Positions 27,937-36,185 of a stretch of DNA of 64,000 bases are shown here, piece by piece. Below the pieces are notes generated by a model. The model saw only the letters and a program-made list of their open reading frames with translations, was not told the origin of the DNA and searched no databases. The DNA comes from a bacterium HR33 (GTDB lineage: Bacteria; Gemmatimonadota; Gemmatimonadetes; Gemmatimonadales; GWC2-71-9). Location of the stretch: assembly GCA_002923375.1 (NCBI GenBank), contig BEIJ01000001.1, forward strand, positions 682,001 through 746,000, read 5' to 3'. The position numbers were made by a program, and so were the translations under genes. How positions within the stretch are numbered: position 1 is the first letter of the stretch; every line of letters begins with the position of its first letter.

Positions 27937-28695
27937 TCAGCCGCCCAGGCGTTCCTTAAGAAAAGCCAGTATGTCCTGCCAGGCGCGATCGGCCTGCGAC
28001 GGCTGGTTCCTGGTTCTCAAGAACCCGTGTCCGGTCCCCGGATAGATGGTGTGGCGGAAAGTTTTCCCCGCCTCCCGCATGGCGCGCTCCACATCCGGCA
28101 AGTTGGCGTTGATTCGCGCGTCGTTTTCGGCGTAAACGCCCAGCACCGGGGCCGATATCCGGCCGACGGTCGCCAGATCCGGGGCTGGCCCGTAGCATAC
28201 CACCGCGGCTCTGAGTCGAGGATTGTTGGTGGCGTAGCGGAAGCTCTGACCGCCGCCCCAGCAGAACCCGATTACGCCGATCGCGTCGCCGCGCACCGCC
28301 TTGAGCGAACGCAGGTACTCGAACGCCCCGTCCAAATCCACCGTGATCGAATCCGGCGGAAGACCCGAGATGGCGCGCCGCGCATCCTCCTGCGCCGCCG
28401 TGCCGCCGCGCCGGGACAACAAATCCGGGGCGATCGCCACGTAACCCGCTTCGGCCAAATCTTCGGTTACCTCCCGGATCCAGTCCGAAAGACCGAAGAT
28501 CTCATGGATCACGATCATGGCCGGCGCGGGATCGGGGCGTTCGGGATAGGCCAGGTAAGCGGTAACGGAATCGCCCGCGCGGTTGGCGTACTTGACCCAC
28601 TCGGCGTGAATGTCGACCGGCGGAACGCGCGAAGCGCTCAACGCCAAGAAGCTAACCGCTAGTACCGGACCTGACGAAAGCAGCGTACGTCTCAT
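27937..28695 (-). CDS. Exported dienelactone hydrolase-family protein
   Basis: 252 residues with a signal peptide (MRRTLLSSGPVLAVSFLALSASRV). The alpha/beta hydrolase core has the DLH nucleophile Cys145 in VIGFCWGG, an acid in AENDARIN and the catalytic His in PGTGHGF, the Cys-Asp-His triad of dienelactone hydrolases. The N-terminal oxyanion region is VIHEIFGL. It likely hydrolyses an ester or lactone outside the cytoplasm. The start overlaps the end of the dehydrogenase gene by 44 bases, so it should be translated from that mRNA. Confidence 0.85.
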   Translation of the reverse strand: MRRTLLSSGPVLAVSFLALSASRVPPVDIHAEWVKYANRAGDSVTAYLAYPERPDPAPAMIVIHEIFGLSDWIREVTEDLAEAGYVAIAPDLLSRRGGTAAQEDARRAISGLPPDSITVDLDGAFEYLRSLKAVRGDAIGVIGFCWGGGQSFRYATNNPRLRAAVVCYGPAPDLATVGRISAPVLGVYAENDARINANLPDVERAMREAGKTFRHTIYPGTGHGFLRTRNQPSQADRAWQDILAFLKERLGG

Positions 28696-29797
28696 GGCTC
28701 GCTATACCTCCCGTGCTGTAAACGTCCTCCAAGGCCGACTCCGGCCTGGGCATCTTGTCCCGCTTGCTCGCCAGCGCTTCCTCCGCCGCCCGGTCCACCT
28801 CGGCGATTATCCGCTCCTCGATCGCCTCCAGCGCCGAAGGCTCCACGCCGAGACCTTTCAAATACTCCTCGTAGAGGCCTATAGGGTCGCGCTTCCCCCA
28901 GTACTCGAAGAGTTCGGGCGGCAAAACCACCCGGGCTTCCTGCTCGTCGTGCGTCGCGTGACCTCCCATGCGGAAAGTCTCCGCGCTCAGGATCACCGGG
29001 CCCTCGCCCCGGCGGCATCGCTCCGCCGCCAGGCGCGTGGCGGCGTAAGCGTCCAGCACGTTGTTACCGTCGAACGACCAACCGGCGCAACCGTAGGCCT
29101 CGTGCAACTCGTCGAACCTGCCGGGGAGATGAGCCTGCTCCACCCGCGTGCCCAGCGCCACCTGGTTGTTCTGTACTATAAAGATCGCGGGCAGCTGCTG
29201 CACCGCGGCAAAGTTCAAGGCTTCGTGGGTGGGACCTGACTTGGTGGAACCGTCCCCGATCCAGGTGAGCGCCACGCCGGGCTCGCCCCGCAACTTGAAA
29301 GCTAGAGCGATCCCGCAGGTCACGGGCGGCATGTTGCCGATGTTGCTTATGGGTTGCAGCACCCGGTGGCGGAAACTTCCCACGTGGCCGTCCCGCCCCT
29401 TGGAGGGAGAATCGTAAGTGCCGAGGTATCCCCGCAACATGTCCGCTACCGGCATACCCATCTCGCAGCAGGCGCCGGCGTTGCGGATCATGGGTGCTAC
29501 ATAGTCGCGGCTGCGGTCCAGAGCATGAACCGGACCCACCGTAGTCGCCTCCTCTCCCGTTCCCAGCCACGCTTTCGAGATCACGCCCTGGCGCACCCAG
29601 CGCTTGAGCATGATGTCGTGCAACCGGGTGCGGAGCATCCCGGCGTAAAGCCCGAGCAGCGCCTCCCGGTCGAGGCTCTCCACTATGGCGCGGCGCTCCG
29701 GATAGCGGGAAAAAGCCTCCGGATAGCTGCGCACCAGCTCCGGATCCGGCTGCCAGTTTACGTATTCCGGCGGGTCGAAGGCGGGATAGCGGCGCAT
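28652..29797 (-). CDS. Thiamine-dependent 2-oxoacid dehydrogenase E1 alpha subunit
   Basis: 381 residues. The ThDP-binding motif is WIGDGSTKSGPTHEALNFAAVQQLPAIFIVQNN (GDG...NN). Other E1-alpha markers are GTGEEATTVG, the RGHxGS-like RDGHVGSFRHR and the regulatory-type loop FRMGGHATHDE. It decarboxylates a 2-oxoacid (pyruvate, branched-chain oxoacid or acetoin class) with an E1 beta partner. No E1 beta or E2 lies nearby: the neighbours are a dienelactone hydrolase and a protein kinase. The beta subunit must be elsewhere. A branched-chain-type assignment is reasonable but not proven. Confidence 0.85.
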   Translation of the reverse strand: MRRYPAFDPPEYVNWQPDPELVRSYPEAFSRYPERRAIVESLDREALLGLYAGMLRTRLHDIMLKRWVRQGVISKAWLGTGEEATTVGPVHALDRSRDYVAPMIRNAGACCEMGMPVADMLRGYLGTYDSPSKGRDGHVGSFRHRVLQPISNIGNMPPVTCGIALAFKLRGEPGVALTWIGDGSTKSGPTHEALNFAAVQQLPAIFIVQNNQVALGTRVEQAHLPGRFDELHEAYGCAGWSFDGNNVLDAYAATRLAAERCRRGEGPVILSAETFRMGGHATHDEQEARVVLPPELFEYWGKRDPIGLYEEYLKGLGVEPSALEAIEERIIAEVDRAAEEALASKRDKMPRPESALEDVYSTGGIASHETYAAFVRSGTSG

Positions 29798-29818
29798 GGC
29801 TTCATCCCGTCCGGCGGC

Positions 29819-30895
29819 TCAGTCCACCAGCGACTTCACCCAAGCAGGCACCCGGGAGTCGACCGCTTCCAGCAACGCTTTGCCGAACTGCCGCGCGTCC
29901 GGATAGCGCTTGTCGGGATCGTTCTCCATGGAGCGCATCAGTACCTGCTCGAGCTTGGGCGGGAAGTCGGGGCGGAACTGCCTGAGAGGCGTGGGCTGTC
30001 CCCTGAGGCGAGCGATCATCATTTCCTGGGCGCTTCTTCCCTGGAAGGGCAGTTTCCCCGTGAAAAGCTCGAAGCCGACGATGCCGAGGGCGTAGATATC
30101 GCTCCTCCCGTCCAGCGGCCGCCCGCGGATCTGCTCGGGGCTCATGAATTCCGGAGTACCGAGGATGATTCCCGTAGCGGTGAGTTTGGCGATCGAGGGA
30201 TCGGCCCGCTTTTCCTTGGCCAGGCCGAAATCCATGATCATCGCCCGCTCCGTTCCGTCGGCCTGAGGAACCATCATGATGTTCTCGGGCTTGAGATCCC
30301 GGTGGATTATTTGCAGCTCGTGGGCATAGTGGAGGCCCGCGCAAACCTGCACCAAAATGGCAACTCCGGGTTCCGGGTCCATGGGACCCTGTCTCACCTC
30401 GCGGTCGGACAAGAGCTCGCCTTGCAGGTAAGGCATCACCAAATAGATGAGCCCGTCTTCGGTTTCGCCCAGTCTCAGGATGCGACAGACGTTGGGATGA
30501 TCCAATCTCATGGCCAATCCGGCCTCGCGGCGCAGCCGCTCCACCGAGCTTCGGTCTTGGCTCAAGCGCGGACTCAAAACTTTGATCGCGACCGGCTCTC
30601 CGGTGTTCAGGTCCTTGGCCTGGTACACGAAAGACATGCCGCCCTCTCCCAACTTTCGCTGAATCTCGTAGCGGGCATCCAGGACCTGGTTGGCCAGAGT
30701 CCCCGCAGGATCCAGCTTGGCGGCAGGCTTCGGAGTTATCGCGCGGCGCACTTCGGTTCTGGAGGTGGGTCCCTTGGCTCCTGGTGCCGATCCGGTCTGC
30801 GCGGCTACCTCCACCAGCGGGCTTCCGTCCTTGGGACAGAAGCGGGCGTCTCCTTGGTAGATGCTCCCGCAGCGCGGGCAACGGCGCGAGTTCAT
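29819..30895 (-). CDS. Soluble Ser/Thr protein kinase with N-terminal zinc ribbon
   Basis: 358 residues. The first 25 contain CPRC and FCPKDG (Cys6, Cys9, Cys20), a short zinc-ribbon with Asp in the fourth position. The Hanks-type kinase domain (about 75-340) has GEGGMSFVYQA (P-loop), VAIK with Lys105, HRDLKPENI, DFGLAK and GTPEFMSPEQ. All catalytic residues are present. There is no transmembrane segment and no PASTA or other sensor domain, so it is a cytosolic signalling kinase. It lies between E1 alpha and threonine dehydratase genes on the same strand. Confidence 0.9.
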   Translation of the reverse strand: MNSRRCPRCGSIYQGDARFCPKDGSPLVEVAAQTGSAPGAKGPTSRTEVRRAITPKPAAKLDPAGTLANQVLDARYEIQRKLGEGGMSFVYQAKDLNTGEPVAIKVLSPRLSQDRSSVERLRREAGLAMRLDHPNVCRILRLGETEDGLIYLVMPYLQGELLSDREVRQGPMDPEPGVAILVQVCAGLHYAHELQIIHRDLKPENIMMVPQADGTERAMIMDFGLAKEKRADPSIAKLTATGIILGTPEFMSPEQIRGRPLDGRSDIYALGIVGFELFTGKLPFQGRSAQEMMIARLRGQPTPLRQFRPDFPPKLEQVLMRSMENDPDKRYPDARQFGKALLEAVDSRVPAWVKSLVD

Positions 30896-30938
30896 TTCAG
30901 CTGCAACTTACGGCGCAGCGCGATCGGTTGGAAGGGGT

Positions 30939-31901
30939 TCAGGCGAGCTGCGCTATGGCCGCCGGATCGACGTTGCCGCCGGAGACCACCAGCACGGTGG
31001 GACCCGAAGGGCGAAACGCCCCCGAACGCAAGGCCGCGGTGGTGACCGCTCCGGAGGGCTCCACCACCAGCTTCTGCTGGTAGCAGAGCCAGCGCGTAGC
31101 CTCGACGATCGCCGCCTCGCTGACCGTCACCGAATGGGCGAAGTCTCGGAGGTGAAGGAAGGGAATCGCCCCCACGGCCAGAGGCAACAAACCGTCGGCG
31201 ACGGAGAACGTGCGCTCCAGCCGCACCGGCCGCCCGGCAGCCAGAGCCGCTTTGAGAGCAGCCGCTCCCTCCGGCTCCACCGCGGTGAGCCTGACCTTCG
31301 GTTGCCGCGCCCGGAGGGCCGCCGCGATCCCACCGGCGAGCCCTCCCCCACCCACCGGTGCGGCGATGTCGGTCACCTCGGGAAGCTGGTCCAGGATCTC
31401 CAGGCCCACCGTACCCTGACCCGCCACGATGTCCCGGTGATCGAAAGGAGGGATGACCGCCAGCCCCTGCTCCCTGGCGAGCAGCATAGCCTTTTCGTAA
31501 CGATCCTCGGAAGTGGTACCCGCGAAGACCACCTCCCCGTCCCAGCGCTTTACGCCTTCCACCTTTGCCGCCGGCGCGGTTTCGGGCATGACGATGACCG
31601 CCCTGACCCCCATGCGCTTGGCAGCGAAGGCGAGCGCCTGGCCGTGGTTGCCGCTCGAATAAGTGATGACCCCGCGCTTTCTTTGCTCCTCGGGGAGTCG
31701 GCGCAGCGCGGTCCACGCGCCTCGCAACTTGAACGCTCCGGTGGGCTGCTGATTCTCGAGCTTGAGATATACGGGAACGCCGGCCGCATCGCTCAAGGCC
31801 GGACTCTCCAGAAGGGGCGTGCGGACCGCCACTCCCCGAAGCCCCGCCGCCGCCTCCTCGAGTTCGGCCAGCGTCAGCAGTCCCCCCGCTTCAGGACTCA
31901 C
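30939..31901 (-). CDS. Threonine/serine dehydratase-like PLP enzyme
   Basis: 320 residues, fold-type II PLP enzyme. Lys58 in TGAFKLRGA is the Schiff-base residue. SSGNHGQALAFAAK binds the substrate carboxylate, GGGGLAGGIAAAL is the phosphate loop and SGGN lies near the C-terminus. There is no C-terminal ACT domain, so it resembles the short catabolic threonine ammonia-lyase / serine racemase type rather than feedback-regulated IlvA. The expected product is 2-oxobutyrate plus ammonia. It lies 18 bases beyond the gyrA 3' end and may be co-transcribed with gyrA. Confidence 0.88.
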   Translation of the reverse strand: MSPEAGGLLTLAELEEAAAGLRGVAVRTPLLESPALSDAAGVPVYLKLENQQPTGAFKLRGAWTALRRLPEEQRKRGVITYSSGNHGQALAFAAKRMGVRAVIVMPETAPAAKVEGVKRWDGEVVFAGTTSEDRYEKAMLLAREQGLAVIPPFDHRDIVAGQGTVGLEILDQLPEVTDIAAPVGGGGLAGGIAAALRARQPKVRLTAVEPEGAAALKAALAAGRPVRLERTFSVADGLLPLAVGAIPFLHLRDFAHSVTVSEAAIVEATRWLCYQQKLVVEPSGAVTTAALRSGAFRPSGPTVLVVSGGNVDPAAIAQLA

Positions 31902-31918
31902 CAGTCCGCGCCGCCCTC

Positions 31919-34423
31919 TTACTGATCGGAGCTTGCCTCAGTGTCCGGTCCCGGCTCCTCGTCGCCGGTCGGCTCTTCAGTGCCGCCCTCGTCCTCCTTC
32001 ACCACCCGGGCCACGTCGACCACCGAATCGCCGGGCTCCAGGTTCATGATCCGCACGCCCTGGGTATTGCGCCCGCTCACCCTGATTCCGTCCACCGGAA
32101 CCCGGATGATCACACCGTGGCGGGTGATGAGCATCAGCTCGTCTTCAGGCAGCACCTCCTTGAGCGCCACCACGGAGCCGGTCTTCTCGGTGCGTTTCAG
32201 AGTGATGATACCCTTGCCTCCTCTACGCTGGACCCGGTAGTGGTCGAGGGGAGATCTCTTGCCCAGTCCTTTCTCGGTCACCACCAGAAGGGTCGCCTCC
32301 CGGCGGATCACCACCATACCGATCACCCGGTCACCCTTTTCCAGCTGAATGCCCCTCACGCCGGTCGTGGCTCGGCCCATCTCCCGGACGTCCTTCTCGT
32401 TGAACCGGATGCTCTTCCCGTAGCGAGTGGCCAGGACCACGTCGTTGGACCCGTCGGTGATCTGCACGTCGATCAGCTCGTCTTCCGGTTCGATGTTGAT
32501 GGCGTTGATCCCGGTGGAGCGGGGATTTCCGTAGGCGGAAAGCACCGTCTTTTTCACCATCCCGTTGGCAGTGGCGAACATGAGGTAGTGCTTGTCGTCG
32601 AACTCCCGCACCGCAACAAAGGCGGCGATCCGCTCTTCGGGTTTTATCTGGATCAGGTTCACGATCGGCTTGCCCCGGGCCGCCCTACCGCCCTGGGGGA
32701 TGTCGTACACCTTGAGCCAATAGACCTGCCCGTTCTGGGTGAAAAACAGCACGTAGTCGTGGGTCGAAGCCACGAAGAGGTGTTCCACCCAGTCGTCCTC
32801 TTTGGTGCCCATGCCGTTCACGCCGCGGCCGCCCCGCCGCTGGCGGCGGTAGGTGGAGACCGGGATCCGCTTGATGTAGCCGCTGTGGGAGATGCTGATC
32901 ACCATGTCCTCTTCAGCGATCAGATCCTCCACGCTGAATTCTTCGGTGCGGGCGATGATCTCGGTGCGGCGTTCGTCGCCGAACTTGGCCACCAGCTGAT
33001 CCAGCTCCTGTTTGAGGATCTGCATGCGCCTGGGCTTTGAGGCCAGAATCGCCTTGAGCTCCTTGATGAGCTTCTTCACCTCCTTGAGCTCGTCTTCCAG
33101 CTTGCTCACCTCGAGAGCGGTGAGCCGGGCGAGCCGCATGTTGAGAATCGCCTCGCTCTGTTTCTCGCTGAGACCAAAGCGCTTGCGCAGCCGCGCGTCC
33201 GCGGTCTCCACGTCCTTGGCCTTGCGGATGATCTCGATCACCTCGTCGATGTTGTCGACCGCGATCTTCAGGCCTTCCAGGATATGTTCCCGCTGCTGCG
33301 CCTGATCCAGGTCGAACTGAGTGCGCCGGGTGATCACCTCGTGCCGGTGATCGACGTAGTGCTGCAGCAGCTGCTTCAGGTTGAGCACCTGGGGCACGCC
33401 GTCCACCAGCGCCAGCATGATGGCGCCGAAGGTGGTCTGCATCTGGGTATGCTTGTACAGCTGGTTAAGCACCACCTTGGGGACGGCGTCCCGCTTGAGC
33501 TCGATCACTATCCGCATCCCGTCGCGATCGGACTCGTCCCGCAGATCGGTCACGTCGGTGATCTTCTTGGCCCGAACCAGCTCGGCGATCTGCTCCACCA
33601 GGCGCGCCTTGTTGACCTGGAAGGGGATCTCGGTCACCACGATCCGCGCCTTGCCGGTGGACTCCTTCTCCTCCACCTGGGCGCGGGCCCGCATCACGAT
33701 CCGGCCCCGGCCGGTCTCGTAGCATTCCTTGACCCCGTCGACGCCGTAGATGTACCCGCCGGTGGGGAAGTCCGGCCCCCGGATAAAGCGGCGGAGATCG
33801 GAGATGCTGCAATCTGGATGGTCTATCAGATAGCTCACCGCCGCCGCTACCTCTTTGAGGTTGTGGGGCGGGATATTGGTGGCCATCCCCACGGCGATCC
33901 CCGAAGCCCCGTTGACCAGCAGGTTGGGCAGCTTGGCCGGAAGCACGGTGGGTTCGGTGCGCTGATCGTCGAAGTTGGGGACGAAGTCCACCGTGTTCTT
34001 GTCGATGTCTTCCAGCATGGAGACGGCAAGAGGCGTGAGCCGCACTTCCGTGTAGCGGTACGCTGCGGCGCTGTCACCGTCCACCGAGCCGAAATTCCCC
34101 TGGCCGTCGATCAGCGGGTAGCGGAGGGAGAAGTCCTGCACCATGCGGACAATGGCGTCATAAACGGCCATGTCTCCGTGCGGGTGGTACTTGCCCAGAA
34201 CCTCGCCTACCACGGTGGCTGACTTCTTGTACGGCCTGCCAGGCAAGAGACCCAGCTCGTACATGGCGTAAAGGATGCGCCGGTGCACCGGCTTTAAACC
34301 GTCGCGCACATCGGGCAGGGCGCGGGAGACGATCACGCTCATCGAGTAGTCGATGAACGACTCCCGCATCTCGTCTTCGATCAACCGGGGGATGATGCGC
34401 TCGCGCTGGTTGGGAACAGTCAT
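31919..34423 (-). CDS. gyrA: DNA gyrase subunit A
   Basis: 834 residues from the ATG at 34423 ([12 protein letters not shown]), with GAGG 6 bases upstream. An in-frame ATG at 34474 would start inside a leader hairpin. The breakage-reunion domain includes [31 protein letters not shown], catalytic Tyr124 in YRYTE, and the quinolone pocket [10 protein letters not shown]. The C-terminal pinwheel has the GyrA box QRRGGKG, so it is gyrase and not topoisomerase IV. An acidic tail ends the protein. Met85 replaces the Ser found at E. coli position 83. gyrB is not in the window. Confidence 0.97.
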   Translation of the reverse strand: MTVPNQRERIIPRLIEDEMRESFIDYSMSVIVSRALPDVRDGLKPVHRRILYAMYELGLLPGRPYKKSATVVGEVLGKYHPHGDMAVYDAIVRMVQDFSLRYPLIDGQGNFGSVDGDSAAAYRYTEVRLTPLAVSMLEDIDKNTVDFVPNFDDQRTEPTVLPAKLPNLLVNGASGIAVGMATNIPPHNLKEVAAAVSYLIDHPDCSISDLRRFIRGPDFPTGGYIYGVDGVKECYETGRGRIVMRARAQVEEKESTGKARIVVTEIPFQVNKARLVEQIAELVRAKKITDVTDLRDESDRDGMRIVIELKRDAVPKVVLNQLYKHTQMQTTFGAIMLALVDGVPQVLNLKQLLQHYVDHRHEVITRRTQFDLDQAQQREHILEGLKIAVDNIDEVIEIIRKAKDVETADARLRKRFGLSEKQSEAILNMRLARLTALEVSKLEDELKEVKKLIKELKAILASKPRRMQILKQELDQLVAKFGDERRTEIIARTEEFSVEDLIAEEDMVISISHSGYIKRIPVSTYRRQRRGGRGVNGMGTKEDDWVEHLFVASTHDYVLFFTQNGQVYWLKVYDIPQGGRAARGKPIVNLIQIKPEERIAAFVAVREFDDKHYLMFATANGMVKKTVLSAYGNPRSTGINAINIEPEDELIDVQITDGSNDVVLATRYGKSIRFNEKDVREMGRATTGVRGIQLEKGDRVIGMVVIRREATLLVVTEKGLGKRSPLDHYRVQRRGGKGIITLKRTEKTGSVVALKEVLPEDELMLITRHGVIIRVPVDGIRVSGRNTQGVRIMNLEPGDSVVDVARVVKEDEGGTEEPTGDEEPGPDTEASSDQ

Positions 34424-34447
34424 AGCAGCCTCGAGTGAGGTAATACC

Positions 34448-34470
34448 AAAAACGGGGCCCGGAGGACCCC
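34448..34470 (-). terminator. Terminator/attenuator hairpin in the gyrA leader
   Basis: On the minus strand GGGGTCC-TCC-GGGCCCC (34470 to 34454, 7 bp including one G-U) is followed by G and TTTTT (34452-34448). It ends only 24 bases before the gyrA ATG and lies downstream of the candidate promoter, so it sits inside the mRNA leader. Confidence 0.55.
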
Positions 34471-34474
34471 GCAA

Positions 34475-34780
34475 TGAGGTCTGTTAAAAATACCTACTCC
34501 GGGGGTCGAAAATCAATTCCCCCCGGCAAACTTAACCCAAAGCCTGGTAACTATTTACGGGCTGCGGTCATGGCCTTCACCGGCCCCCAGCGGGCCTCAA
34601 CGAGCCGACCCCAACTCTGCCCAGACCTCGCCCGGCCCCGCCGTGACAAATACAGCTGCAACCATCCGGCCGCGCTAACCATCTAATTGGAGGCAGAACA
34701 AACGAGCCACAAAGAGGCGTAGAAACCACAAAAAGGCGCCGCAACCATCTAATTAGACACGCAAGAAAACGAGACAGGGC
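34475..34780. other. Intergenic region with a 66-bp-spaced direct repeat
   Basis: Apart from the gyrA promoter I see no gene here. AACCATCTAATT occurs at 34677-34688 and 34743-34754, exactly 66 bases apart, and the following bases remain partly similar for about 20 more (GCA..AC.A.AA.ACGAG). A partial third match, AACCATC, lies near 34660. This may be a regulatory site for gyrA or for the small gene at 34781, or a small duplication. Confidence 0.4.
34487..34526 (-). promoter_or_regulatory. Candidate gyrA promoter within a CCGGGGG inverted repeat
   Basis: The minus strand carries TTGATT (34516-34511), an 18-base spacer and TATTTT (34492-34487). The -35 is flanked by CCGGGGG (34499-34505) and CCCCCGG (34520-34526), a perfect inverted repeat that could be an operator. 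The start site would be near 34480. Confidence 0.45.
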
Positions 34781-34957
34781 ATGAAAAGCGAACGGCATAT
34801 AACCACCCTGGACGGGATGCTGAGCCCAGCTTTCGCGGTCTACGACCGGGGACAACTGATAGGCACCGTGGTGGCACCGGAGGGCCGGCTAGAATTCGGC
34901 GCCTCGGCACCCACCCTACTGCTCAATCGGGCCGGCCAGCAGGCACCAAATCGATGA
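34781..34957 (+). CDS. Small hypothetical protein (58 residues)
   Basis: The ATG at 34781 opens a 58-codon frame. The core AVYDRGQLIGTVVAPEGRLEFG, followed by APTLLLNR, looks like a genuine small beta-rich protein. No strong ribosome site is seen (GACAGGGC). Its last 35 bases overlap the convergent alcohol dehydrogenase gene. Two copies of AACCATCTAATT lie upstream. The function is unknown, and it could be a chance frame in GC-rich DNA. Confidence 0.4.
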   Translation: MKSERHITTLDGMLSPAFAVYDRGQLIGTVVAPEGRLEFGASAPTLLLNRAGQQAPNR

Positions 34958-36005
34958 CGATCTTTCCCATCTGAGACCCCCGCTCCAGGCGCTCGAACGC
35001 CTCTACCGCGCGCTCCAGGGGAAACGCCGAATCCACCAGCGGCCGCAAGTGCCCCTGCCCCAAAAGCCGCACGATCTCCCGATACTCGGCCAGGTTCCCC
35101 ATGGTGGAACCCATGAGCGTGTACTGATTCCAAAACATCCGCCGCACATCGGTCACCACCTTGGGACCGGTGGTCGCACCGCAAGTCACCAGCCGCCCCT
35201 GCTTGGCCAGGGCCCTCAGCGACTGCTCCCAAGTTGCCTCCCCTACGTTCTCCACCACCACGTCGGCCCCGCGCTTGCCGGTAAGGGCCCGCACCTCCTT
35301 GGCTACATCCACCTCCCGATGGTTCAGCGCCACGTCGGCCCCCAGCGAAAGCGCCGTCGCCAGCTTGTCGTCGCTGGAGGACGTTACGATCACGAACGCG
35401 CCCGCGAGCTTGGCGATCTTGAGCGCGGCACTGGACACCCCGCCACCGATCCCCCAAATCAAGACCACCTCCCCCGGCCGCAACCGAGCCCGAGACATGA
35501 GCATCCGCCAGGCGGTGAGCGTGACCAGCGAAAACGCCGCCGCTTCCCTCCAGGTAATAGGTGGATGAGGATCCGGAGGGACGGGAATCACCGCCACATT
35601 CTGTTCCGGTACCACGATGTACTCGGCCAGAGTGCCGGGTAGATGCTCGCCCAAAAGACGGTACTCTAAGCAGAGCGAATGCTCACCCTGATCGCAGTAC
35701 TCGCAGGCGTAACAGGCGATCCCGGGATTGATCATCACTTTGTCCCCCGGCCGCACCGAGCGCACGCCGTCCCCTACGGCCTCCACCACTCCCGCTCCGT
35801 CGGCACCCAAGACATGAGGAAACTCCAGCGACAAACCGGGCAGCCCGCGCAGGGTCCACAGATCGAGGTGATTGAGAGCGGCGGCACTGAGCCTTATCAA
35901 AACATCACGGGGGGCGCGAATCTCCGGCTTGGGAACCGAATCAACCGCAAGCTGCGAGAGATCGCCGTGCCCCCGCATCACCAGCGCTTTCATCGAGTCA
36001 CGCAT
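34923..36005 (-). CDS. Zinc-containing alcohol dehydrogenase / quinone oxidoreductase (MDR family)
   Basis: 360 residues (356 if the second ATG at 35993 is used). The GroES-like domain has ALNHLDLWTLRG, GADGAGVV and the structural zinc lobe CYACEYCDQGEHSLC with four cysteines. The Rossmann domain has VLIWGIGGGVSSAALKIAKLAGA, then GADVVVENVGEATWEQSL. The enzyme reduces or oxidises alcohols, aldehydes or enones with NAD(P)H. The substrate is unknown. It is convergent with the small frame at 34781. Confidence 0.88.
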   Translation of the reverse strand: MRDSMKALVMRGHGDLSQLAVDSVPKPEIRAPRDVLIRLSAAALNHLDLWTLRGLPGLSLEFPHVLGADGAGVVEAVGDGVRSVRPGDKVMINPGIACYACEYCDQGEHSLCLEYRLLGEHLPGTLAEYIVVPEQNVAVIPVPPDPHPPITWREAAAFSLVTLTAWRMLMSRARLRPGEVVLIWGIGGGVSSAALKIAKLAGAFVIVTSSSDDKLATALSLGADVALNHREVDVAKEVRALTGKRGADVVVENVGEATWEQSLRALAKQGRLVTCGATTGPKVVTDVRRMFWNQYTLMGSTMGNLAEYREIVRLLGQGHLRPLVDSAFPLERAVEAFERLERGSQMGKIVIDLVPAGRPD

Positions 36006-36185
36006 GATCCGAACTGTACCTCGAGAGCAGGTTCAGGCGCGGAATTTACAACCTCGATACCGCCGGACCAGATCATCCCATACGCCATGCGGATCATTCC
36101 ACGCGCCATCCGGCACCGTGTAGGGGAGCGCCTCCTGTGCCGTCACCGGCCGCTCCGCAACCCCCCAGCCCGACAACCCGCGAGT

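Noticed and set aside
34577-34855. 92-codon minus-strand frame upstream of gyrA
   Set aside because: Cys/Arg/Leu-rich without motif or ribosome site; contains the direct repeats, so it is noncoding or regulatory.
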